Shown here piece after piece: positions 36,701-44,360 of a stretch of DNA of 62,959 nt. The stretch covers positions 1-62,959 of the forward strand of contig JAERRU010000010.1 of the NCBI GenBank assembly GCA_016735295.1. The letters are read 5' to 3'. The number at the start of each line of letters is the position of its first letter. The first letter of the stretch is position 1. The DNA comes from SAR324 cluster bacterium (GTDB lineage: Bacteria; SAR324; XYD2-FULL-50-16; JAERRU01). Under the pieces are notes generated by a model. The model was not told the DNA's origin. It searched no databases and worked only from the letters and a program-made list of their open reading frames with translations. The position numbers and the translations under genes are program-made.

Positions 36701-37072
36701 ATGGATATAATAAATATAGATGTTGTAAAGGCGAGTCGATTGTTAAAAAATATTGCAAATGAAAATAGACTATTGGTGTTGTGTAAATTGTATCAAAGGT
36801 CTATGACGGTGGGGGCGTTAGGTGAGCATGTTAAAATTAGTCAATCAGCTCTTTCACAAAATCTTAATATGTTGAAATTAGCTAATTTAATAGATTCTCA
36901 AAGAAATGGAACCTCTGTTAAATATAGCCTAGTAAGCGAAGAAGTGAGAGAAATTATTGAAACTTTGCAGTCTTTATTTGGCAAGAGTGAGGTGGATTAT
37001 GACGATTCTGTTATCGGAAAAGGTGCAATCAACGATAGAAAATCTTCATTTGGTGATTCTGATAAATCCTAA
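36701..37072 (+). CDS. ArsR-family repressor, BigR/YgaV-like with one Cys
   Basis: This 123-residue winged-helix repressor matches the BigR/SqrR/YgaV subgroup in NRLLVLCKL (22-30) and VKISQSALSQNLNML (44-58). Those proteins sense persulfides through two cysteines. Here the first is present (C28), but the second, expected in an LYC motif after the dimer helix, is replaced (SLFGK, Gly94). Classical metal-binding ArsR Cys motifs are absent. The tail from about residue 98 is hydrophilic and Asp/Ser-rich. GGGAAG precedes the ATG as a ribosome-binding site. The next gene is a DsbD-like thiol reductase, so a thiol-redox role is likely. Confidence 0.88.
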   Translation: MDIINIDVVKASRLLKNIANENRLLVLCKLYQRSMTVGALGEHVKISQSALSQNLNMLKLANLIDSQRNGTSVKYSLVSEEVREIIETLQSLFGKSEVDYDDSVIGKGAINDRKSSFGDSDKS

Positions 37073-37212
37073 GATAAGTAGATTTTATATTTAGTTAGCC
37101 TTCCCTTAGGATAAAATAATCAGGTACTAGATAAATTTTAATTAACATCAAGCCGTACTTTAAAATAAAATCATTATTAATAACTAGTAACAGGTTTTTA
37201 CTATCCTTAGGG

Positions 37213-39096
37213 GTGCTAATTGCTATTGTGGCCTATGGATCATTATCGCTAGCCGCAAATGAGCCGGTTAGCTTTGAGGCGAATATAGATAAAGAAGATT
37301 TGAGAGCGGGTGAAAATTTTAGGGTTGTGATCACCGCTAACATAAAAGAAGGTTGGACAATCTATTCGCTTTATCCTTACATAAAGCAAAGCCTACTCAA
37401 AGAAACTACTATTTTAGATGAGGAATTATCAACTAAATTTATCCCTTTAACTCCTTGGTATGAAAGTAAGTTAATTACTAAAGAGTTACCAGTTTTAGGT
37501 TTAACCCTTAAAGTTCATTCTCTCACTGCTCGGTTTTATCGTAATTTCAAAATCCGCAAAGAATTTCCTCCTCAGCTATTAGCAAGCGAGGTTAAAATAG
37601 GCTATCAAGCTTGTAACAGCCGCATTTGTTTGCCTCCTCGGTATAGTGATGTAGCGCTAGCAATTCCAATTATGGAGGGAGAGCCTAGAGCAGGTAATTT
37701 GATAATTGATAAGCATATAGACGAGTTAAATCAGGGGGAATCATTTTTTTTCAGTGATGTTAGTATATTAGGATTTTTGTTACTAGCAGCTAGCACAGGG
37801 CTTCTCGCTTTGCTCACACCTTGTGTGCTACCGATGATTCCTTTAACCGTGAATCATTTTGTTTTACAAGCTCCGAAGCAGCGAAGCACTAGAATTTATT
37901 TAATCATTAGTTTTTTAGCGGGAATAACTTTAATTTATAGCGTTAGTGGGATTTTAATATCAGTTTTGTGGGGAGCTTCTACAGTAACAAACCTAGCCGC
38001 AAATCCATTAGTTAATTTGCTAAGTGGAGGGCTATTTTTGATATTCGCATTTTCTTTATATGGTTTTTTTAAGATATCCACACCAAGTCAGCTATTAAAT
38101 AAATTTTCTCATTATAATCAGCGAACAAAAAAGAACATATTAGTTAGCTCTTTATTGATCGGGGTGGCATTTACCTTGAGTTCATTTACTTGCAACTTGC
38201 AATTAATGGGGGCTTTGTTGGTGGTGGCGACTCAAGGTAATTGGCTGTGGCCTTTAATTGGGATGGTGGTTTATTCTTTAGCTTTTGGCTCTCCGTTTAT
38301 TTTACTGGGAATATTTCCTCAAATATTTAGCGGAAAATTTTTGAGAGGCGGGAAATGGCAACATCATTTACAAGTTTTAATTGCCACTTTAGAGCTTTTA
38401 GTGGCGATTAAGTTTTTTTCTAATTTTGATCTTACCTTGCAGCTTAATATATTAACTCGCGATGTTGTTTTAGCTATATATGTAATTATTTGTTTATCGG
38501 CTTTTATTTATACTAGCTATCATTTATTATTTAAAAAGGAGGGGGGTAAATATGCTCAATCAATGTTGTTAGTGTTGGCGGGGAGTTATTTATTGGGATC
38601 AATATTTTTAAGTACAGGTTTTAAAAATAACTCTTTATATTCCTTGCTAGATTCTTTTTTACCGCCCCCCAAAGAGGGTGAATATTTAGTGGGAAGGGGC
38701 TACGCAACAATCGAGGAAAGCCGGCAAGAAAATTGGTTTTCTAATTATCAAGAGGCGTTAGGGCAAGCTAAAAAACTAAATAAGCCTATTTTTGTGGATT
38801 TTACTGGCTATACTTGCATAAATTGCCGATGGATGGAGCAAAACATTTTTCGCCAGCGAGAAGTACATAAAGAACTAAATAATAATTTTATTACAGTTAG
38901 GCTATATACTGATGGAGGAAAATACCAAAAAGATAATCAGACAATGCAAATAAGCCGATTTAAAACAGTGGCCCTGCCATTTTACGCAATAATTAGCCCT
39001 CAAGATAAGGTTATCACCACTAGAGCTGGAATTTTTAGTGAGGGAAAAGATTTCACCGCCTTTTTAATATCGGGAAAAGTAGATAATGACCAGTAA
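37213..39096 (+). CDS. dsbD: DsbD-like thiol:disulfide interchange protein
   Basis: DsbD-type proteins carry electrons from cytoplasmic thioredoxin to the periplasm. The 627-residue protein has an N-terminal periplasmic domain with CNSRIC (near 135), a membrane core of about eight helices with TPCVLPMIPLT and SSFTCNLQ cysteines, and a C-terminal thioredoxin domain with TCINCRWME (near 536). The GTG at 37213 gives a signal peptide without a basic n-region. The same frame stays open upstream to 37135 and encodes IKSLLITSNRFLLSLG, a better signal start, but contains no ATG, GTG or TTG. A rare ATT/ATA start or an altered start codon is possible. Confidence 0.88.
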   Translation: MLIAIVAYGSLSLAANEPVSFEANIDKEDLRAGENFRVVITANIKEGWTIYSLYPYIKQSLLKETTILDEELSTKFIPLTPWYESKLITKELPVLGLTLKVHSLTARFYRNFKIRKEFPPQLLASEVKIGYQACNSRICLPPRYSDVALAIPIMEGEPRAGNLIIDKHIDELNQGESFFFSDVSILGFLLLAASTGLLALLTPCVLPMIPLTVNHFVLQAPKQRSTRIYLIISFLAGITLIYSVSGILISVLWGASTVTNLAANPLVNLLSGGLFLIFAFSLYGFFKISTPSQLLNKFSHYNQRTKKNILVSSLLIGVAFTLSSFTCNLQLMGALLVVATQGNWLWPLIGMVVYSLAFGSPFILLGIFPQIFSGKFLRGGKWQHHLQVLIATLELLVAIKFFSNFDLTLQLNILTRDVVLAIYVIICLSAFIYTSYHLLFKKEGGKYAQSMLLVLAGSYLLGSIFLSTGFKNNSLYSLLDSFLPPPKEGEYLVGRGYATIEESRQENWFSNYQEALGQAKKLNKPIFVDFTGYTCINCRWMEQNIFRQREVHKELNNNFITVRLYTDGGKYQKDNQTMQISRFKTVALPFYAIISPQDKVITTRAGIFSEGKDFTAFLISGKVDNDQ

Positions 39097-41041
39097 ATTT
39101 TCGCTAAATCACCAGCAAAGTAAGGCGATAAAAATTGAGAATACTAATGCCTTAGTTTTGGCTGGAGCCGGTAGCGGCAAAACTTTAACTATTATAGAGC
39201 GAGTTTCTTATTTATTGGATAGAGGCGTTAATCCTAAAAGAATTCTAGTGTTAACTTTCACTAGGCGAGCGGCGCAAGAATTAATTGATAGATTAAGAAC
39301 TAGGCATTCACACTTAGATAGCATGGTGCTAGCAGGTACTTTTCACAGATTTTGCCTATCATCGATCAGATCGCACCCTCATTTTTTTCAAAGGCATGTA
39401 AAAGCTATCGTGATAGATAGGGGTGACCAAGTTAGCTTGATGAAACTTTGCCGTAAAGAGGTGTTAGAGCACCATGAGCCATCTACTTTTGATGGTGAAT
39501 TAGATATACCTAAAACCAGTGCCTTAGTTGAGTTATTGTCTTACATTAGGAGCACTGATACTAGCGTTTTTTCTTATTTAACCAAATTTTATAAAGATAA
39601 TACTCAGCAAGAAAATCAGGCGATTAATGATATTTTTAATCAGTACAAGAGCAAGAAAGAGAACCAACGCTATTTAGATTTTGATGATATTTTAATAGAT
39701 TTTGCTAATAGAGTAGCTAAAGATAAGGAGCTAGCCCAGATATTCAAAAAGGCGTACGATCACGTGCTAGTAGATGAAATTCAAGATACTAATGTGATTC
39801 AATGGCGTATTTTAGAAAACCTGGTTAATCCCGCTTGGCTTTACTGTGTAGGAGATGACGCTCAGAGCATATATTCTTTTAGAGGAGCAAATCTAGCTAA
39901 TTTACAAGAGTTTACCCGAAGGGTGAAAAATTCTGAAAAATTAAAATTAACCATTAATTACCGGAGCACACAAAGTATTTTAAGTTTAGCAAATTATATT
40001 TTAGCTCAATCGTCTTGGGATTATGATAAAGAGTTAACTGCTGTGCATCCTTTGGGCGAGAAACCTAAATTAATCGATTTTCAAAACGCCACCCAAGAAG
40101 CAGAGTGGATAGTTGGCGACATAAAAGGTAAGCTAGCTAATAATGCTAAAATAAAAGATTTTATGGTTTTAACTCGCACCGCTTGGTCAGTACGCACGCT
40201 AGAGGCTATCTTGGTGGAAAAAAAAGTACCGTATAAATTTGTCGGGGGCACTAGCTTGCTTAATTCAGCCCATGTAAAAGATCTTTTAGCCTTATGTAGA
40301 GCAGCGATTAATCCTAATGATGAACTAAGTTGGGTAAGATGGTTATCTATTTTTCCGGGAATTGGCCCCAAAAAAGCTCTGCTCGCTAGCCAGGCAGTGA
40401 GAAAGGCGGAAGATGATACCGATAAAATTCTCGCTTATTTTGATAAAGCATTCAAACAATATCCTTTAATTGGGACATGTTTAAAGCTTGTGTGGGCGTA
40501 TCAGAAAGATCCAGCAGACATGTTGGATAAAATAATTATTCTTTTAGAGCCAGAGGTTAGTAAATTATATGATAATTGGCATGCTAGGAAAAATGATTGG
40601 AAATTGATAGCGACCTTAGCCACTAGGCATGATTCCATCACATCTTTTATTGAGGCCTATACCCTAGATCCTGTAACTAGTTCTGCAGCTAGTTTAAGTG
40701 ATAATGAAAATAAAAATGCGTTAACCTTGATAACCATTCATAGTGCTAAAGGATTAGAGGCTAAAGTTTGTTATATAATTCAATCGCAAGAAGGGTCTTT
40801 TCCTCATTCTAGGTCAACAACTAAAGAAGAAATAGAAGAAGAAAGAAGGGTGCTCTATGTAGCCATTACTAGAGCTAAAGAAGAGCTTATCATTACTAGG
40901 GCTAGTAATTTTCATGGTGAATCATTTTCTCAGCGAGAATATTTTTTAGCAAAATTGGCTAAAAAAGATGAGTTAGTTGATTATCAAAATAAAATAAATC
41001 TTTTTTGTAAAGATTATTTTAGGAATTTCAGATATAGATAG
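39086..41041 (+). CDS. UvrD/Rep-family superfamily 1 DNA helicase
   Basis: This is a 3'-5' helicase-type protein for repair or replication restart. The 651-residue protein has Walker A AGAGSGKT (26-33), motif Ia LTFTRRAA, motif II VDEIQDTN, motif III VGDDAQSIYSFRGA, motif IV NYRSTQ, motif V TIHSAKGLEAK and motif VI YVAITRAKEEL. It is shorter than UvrD (about 720) because the tail after motif VI is brief. Its start overlaps the DsbD-like gene by 11 bases, so the two are co-translated despite unrelated roles. Confidence 0.92.
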   Translation: MTSKFSLNHQQSKAIKIENTNALVLAGAGSGKTLTIIERVSYLLDRGVNPKRILVLTFTRRAAQELIDRLRTRHSHLDSMVLAGTFHRFCLSSIRSHPHFFQRHVKAIVIDRGDQVSLMKLCRKEVLEHHEPSTFDGELDIPKTSALVELLSYIRSTDTSVFSYLTKFYKDNTQQENQAINDIFNQYKSKKENQRYLDFDDILIDFANRVAKDKELAQIFKKAYDHVLVDEIQDTNVIQWRILENLVNPAWLYCVGDDAQSIYSFRGANLANLQEFTRRVKNSEKLKLTINYRSTQSILSLANYILAQSSWDYDKELTAVHPLGEKPKLIDFQNATQEAEWIVGDIKGKLANNAKIKDFMVLTRTAWSVRTLEAILVEKKVPYKFVGGTSLLNSAHVKDLLALCRAAINPNDELSWVRWLSIFPGIGPKKALLASQAVRKAEDDTDKILAYFDKAFKQYPLIGTCLKLVWAYQKDPADMLDKIIILLEPEVSKLYDNWHARKNDWKLIATLATRHDSITSFIEAYTLDPVTSSAASLSDNENKNALTLITIHSAKGLEAKVCYIIQSQEGSFPHSRSTTKEEIEEERRVLYVAITRAKEELIITRASNFHGESFSQREYFLAKLAKKDELVDYQNKINLFCKDYFRNFRYR

Positions 41042-41096
41042 TAAGAAAAGTATATATATTTAAAAAGTAAATCAGTATAATTATTATAAGGGAATT

Positions 41097-42278
41097 ATGG
41101 CCGCATTTTTTTCAAAAAAAGAACTTTCCGCACTTACTTCCTTATCAATAGTGCTATTTTTTAGGATGTACGGGGTGTTTGTTATATTGCCCGTGTTTTC
41201 GCTTTACGCCACTTCCTTAGAGGGAGCCACTCCAGCGTTGATAGGATTAGGATTTGGGTCTTACGCATTAACTCAAGCTATTTTTCAAGTACCTTTTGGT
41301 CTTTTATCTGATCGTTGGTCAAGAAAAATGATTATAGTTATAGGATTAGTTATTTTCGTGGCTGGTTGTGTGCTTTCTGCTATGTCTACTGGCATTTATA
41401 CTATGATATTAGGGCGACTTTTGCAGGGAGTGGGGGCGATAAGCTCAGTTATCATTGCCTTAGTGGGCGATCAAATCAAAAGAGAAATGCAAACCAGGGC
41501 CATGGCATTTATGGGCATGTCGATAGGTTTGGCGTTTATCAGTGCTTTTGCGTCGGCTCCTTTTTTAGCTGAGTTGCTAGGGTTAAATGGGTTATTTTGG
41601 ATATTAGCATTTACTGGAATTTGTGCTATTGCCATAATAATTTTAACCAAAATGCCTAGACCTTCAGCGGTGAAAAATTTAAACCCGGTAGCAGATTTAA
41701 TTAAACTATTAAAAACTGGGAAATTAAATATCTGTTTAATTATCAATTTTTCAGTATCTTTTGGGCTATCTTTATTTATGTTTAACTTACCTCTTTTGTT
41801 GGAGAAATTAACCATTGAGAGGTCAGATTTTTGGTATTATTATTTACCTTTAGTCATTATCGGGCTGGTAGTAATGATGGTTTCGGCGATAATGGCAGAA
41901 AGATATCGAAAATTAGTGGCAGTTATGGGGCTAGGGTCGTTGGCTTTAATTTTATCTGCTTTGTTGGCTTCATTTAGCCAATTTAGCCAAAATCATTACC
42001 TAACTTTAATAGCGGTATATATCTTTTTTATTGGATTTAATGTTTTTGAGCCTATTTTACCCTCTCTTGCCATTAAAATAAGCTCATCCACCAGCCGAGG
42101 GGCGGCTAGTGGGCTGCTTAACCTTCATCAGTTTTTCGGCAATTTTTGCGGAGCTACGGTGGCGGGGCTGTTTTATGTGGATAACAAGAGCGTTCCTTTT
42201 GTATTATTCTTGATTTTAGGTATGATAGTAATGTATTTAGTGGCTAGGAAAAAGAATGTATTAGATAATTTAATCTAG
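41097..42278 (+). CDS. MFS transporter, YajR-like
   Basis: This is a 12-helix major facilitator superfamily protein of 393 residues. The start region SIVLFFRMYGVFVILPVFSLYA and the A-motif GLLSDRWSRK (about 73-82) resemble YajR and related proton-driven efflux proteins. YajR of E. coli has an extra cytoplasmic ferredoxin-like domain at its C-terminus (about 454 residues); that domain is absent here. The substrate cannot be inferred. A good ribosome-binding site, AAGGGA, precedes the ATG. Confidence 0.88.
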   Translation: MAAFFSKKELSALTSLSIVLFFRMYGVFVILPVFSLYATSLEGATPALIGLGFGSYALTQAIFQVPFGLLSDRWSRKMIIVIGLVIFVAGCVLSAMSTGIYTMILGRLLQGVGAISSVIIALVGDQIKREMQTRAMAFMGMSIGLAFISAFASAPFLAELLGLNGLFWILAFTGICAIAIIILTKMPRPSAVKNLNPVADLIKLLKTGKLNICLIINFSVSFGLSLFMFNLPLLLEKLTIERSDFWYYYLPLVIIGLVVMMVSAIMAERYRKLVAVMGLGSLALILSALLASFSQFSQNHYLTLIAVYIFFIGFNVFEPILPSLAIKISSSTSRGAASGLLNLHQFFGNFCGATVAGLFYVDNKSVPFVLFLILGMIVMYLVARKKNVLDNLI

Positions 42279-42326
42279 TTTTCAACTAAGTTGTTAACTC
42301 ACTATTAATTTTAACCTAAAAAGCTA

Positions 42327-42566
42327 GTGGATAATAACAAGGATAAAAAATTGGCAAATGGAAAAATTACCAAAGACGCCCTATTAGATTTAGTGCGAAT
42401 TGCTAAAAAAAGGGTTTCCATAAAGCCTACTGCTAAAAAAAGTAGCCATCACCAAGCGGTTAATGATTTGAAAGATTTAATTAAGAAGATAAGAAAATCT
42501 AATCCCAATATAATATCAAAAAAGATAGCTCTTTATCTTGATGATCACCCTACTAAGCAAAATTAA
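42327..42566 (+). CDS. Small basic hypothetical protein
   Basis: This 79-residue, lysine-rich protein begins with GTG at 42327, 48 bases after the MFS gene. It has no membrane segment or metal motif. The C-terminal half (VNDLKDLIKKIRKSNPNIISKKIALYLDD) looks helical and could be a small DNA- or RNA-binding domain. I do not recognise a family. Confidence 0.55.
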   Translation: MDNNKDKKLANGKITKDALLDLVRIAKKRVSIKPTAKKSSHHQAVNDLKDLIKKIRKSNPNIISKKIALYLDDHPTKQN

Positions 42567-42714
42567 GGATAATAACAGCGTAGGTGGTGGGGTGACTGAC
42601 GATGGGAGGTGGGCTTAGGCGAATGAGCGAAAGAGATGATTAAAAAAGATGAGCGAAAAAAAATTAAGCACGCGCATCATCTTTTTCAGATAGCTAAAAA
42701 ATATACCTAAAGAT
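42567..42714. other. Intergenic stretch before tRNA-Cys
   Basis: These 148 bases separate the small basic gene from tRNA-Cys. They are relatively G-rich on the plus strand at 42575-42640 and contain short direct repeats of GATGA/GATGAGCGAAA. No gene, promoter or clear terminator can be supported. Confidence 0.5.
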
Positions 42715-42785
42715 AGGCGACGGCCGGATTCGAACCGGCGTAAAAGGTTTTGCAGACCCTTGCCTGGCCACTTGGCTACGTCGCC
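42715..42785 (-). tRNA. tRNA-Cys (GCA)
   Basis: On the minus strand the acceptor stem is GGCGACG pairing with CGTCGCC, the anticodon loop is TCTGCAA with GCA, and the T arm is CCGGTTCGAATCCGG. The discriminator is U, as expected for tRNA-Cys. The bases after it are ATC, so the 3' CCA is not encoded and must be added by an enzyme. Confidence 0.97.
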
Positions 42786-42831
42786 ATAAAAATTGAGCTG
42801 ACCGTTAGTTAATTAAGTTTTTATTTAACTT

Positions 42832-43283
42832 AGCAGTAGTTTTAATAAATCGCAAAAAATAGCTAATAAAAATATTTTTCCGCCCCTATTAACAGGAAAA
42901 AATACCAACTACTAGCAATAATTCTAAAATAATAGATTATAAACTTACTAGAGAAATCCCGTGTTTAGCTAAGTCAATCTGAACAGTAGTTCTAATAAAT
43001 CTCAAAAAACAGCTAATAAAAATATTTTTGAGTCCCTATCAACAGGCAAAAATACCAACTACTAGCAATAATTCTAAAATAATAGATTATAAACTTACTA
43101 GAGAAATACCGTGTTTAGCTAAGTCAAACCGAACAGTAGTTCTAATAAATCTCAAAAAATAGCTAATAAAAATATTTTTGAGTTCCTATCAACAGGAAAA
43201 AATACCAACTACTAGCAATAATTTTAGAATAATAGATTATAAACTTACTAGAGAAACTCCGTGCTTAGCCAAGCCAATCCAAA
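42832..43283. repeat. Three 150-bp tandem repeats carrying an ABC-ATPase gene end
   Basis: Landmarks recur exactly every 150 bases: AATAGATTAT at 42931, 43081 and 43231, and CAGTAGT at 42834, 42984 and 43134. The rightmost unit overlaps the real 3' end of the ATPase gene; the other two are downstream of its stop. Each copy encodes on the minus strand LAKHG(V/I)SLVSL followed by TAA, so each unit is about 48 bases of gene end plus about 102 bases of downstream DNA. Copies differ by scattered substitutions, many at third codon positions, with no length change. Confidence 0.95.
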
Positions 43284-44304
43284 CATCAGAACCGGCAGAG
43301 AAAGGGCGTAACACATTTTTATCTTTTACGAATAATTGACCTAATTTGGTGTTAATTAGATATTCTAAATGGCTGCCCAAGTAAGAAATCTTAGCCACTG
43401 TTCCTTGTAAATAGGCGTCTTTATCTTGGTCTAGTAAAAATATTGATTCAGGGCGAACAGCTAACTTTATCTTATTTTGGACAAGGCCTTTATGGGGAAG
43501 AGTTAGTTTTTTATTATTACCAAGGCTAATTTCGGCAAGGTCGCCTTTAATTGATAAAATATTAATATCCAACAAGTTAGCGTCTCCAATGAAATCAGCA
43601 ACAAAAACATCATTCGGGGTTTCATAAAGCTCAAAGGGAGTTCCACTTTGGGCAATGGAGGCGTTTCTCATCACAATAACTCGGTCAGACACAGCCAAAG
43701 CCTCTTCTTGGTCGTGGGTTACATATATCACGCTTAAGTGTAGTTGTTGTTGGATATCTCTAATTTCTTCTCTTACTTGCCGTCTCAATTTGGCATCTAA
43801 ATTTGAGAGGGGCTCATCAAATAGCAATACTTGTGGTTTTAATACCAAAGCTCGAGAAACAGCGACCCTTTGTTGTTGCCCGCCCGATAATTCGCTAGGC
43901 AAGCGTTTATCAAACCCAGTTAGACCAACTAATTTTAACACTTCTTCGGTGCGGCTATCTATTTCATCTTTAGGAACTGAGCTTGCCTTAAGGCCATAGG
44001 CCACATTTTGAGCGACATTCATATGAGGAAATAAAGCGTAAGATTGAAACACCATACTAACATCTCGTTTAGTTGCTGGAAGCAAGGAAACATCTTCATT
44101 TTCGATAAAAATTTTTCCTTTGGAAGGAAATTCTAGGCCAGCAACCATGCGTAGTATGGTAGTTTTTCCGCAGCCAGAAGGACCCAGCAAGGTAACTAAA
44201 GACCCCGCCTCAATAGAAAAGGACACATTATCTACTGCCACCACATCCTTATCAAAAATTTTACTAACCTTTTCAAAACGAACGGCTATCTTTTTAGTAG
44301 TCAT
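43237..44304 (-). CDS. ABC importer ATPase, FbpC/AfuC/PotA-like
   Basis: This is the ATPase of the second iron/sugar-phosphate-type importer. The 355-residue protein has Walker A GPSGCGKT (41-48), the Q-loop in VFQSYALFPHM, signature LSGGQQQR (139-146), Walker B LLFDEPLSNLDAKLR and a C-terminal TOBE domain (about 240-350). It is last in a three-gene run after the permease and the binding protein. Its final codons and downstream DNA are the template for the 150-bp tandem array. Confidence 0.9.
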   Translation of the reverse strand: MTTKKIAVRFEKVSKIFDKDVVAVDNVSFSIEAGSLVTLLGPSGCGKTTILRMVAGLEFPSKGKIFIENEDVSLLPATKRDVSMVFQSYALFPHMNVAQNVAYGLKASSVPKDEIDSRTEEVLKLVGLTGFDKRLPSELSGGQQQRVAVSRALVLKPQVLLFDEPLSNLDAKLRRQVREEIRDIQQQLHLSVIYVTHDQEEALAVSDRVIVMRNASIAQSGTPFELYETPNDVFVADFIGDANLLDINILSIKGDLAEISLGNNKKLTLPHKGLVQNKIKLAVRPESIFLLDQDKDAYLQGTVAKISYLGSHLEYLINTKLGQLFVKDKNVLRPFSAGSDVWIGLAKHGVSLVSL

Positions 44305-44360
44305 ATTAGTTATTTAGTTATTATCTGTGTTATCAAAATTTGATATAATTTCGTGATGAT

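Noticed and set aside
42580-42640. Short frame MGGGLRRMSERDD near tRNA-Cys
   Set aside because: Thirteen codons, no ribosome-binding site and no context; indistinguishable from chance.
42832-43283. CRISPR array
   Set aside because: Repeats are directly tandem with a 150-bp period and no unique spacers, and they include a coding gene end; no cas genes are nearby.
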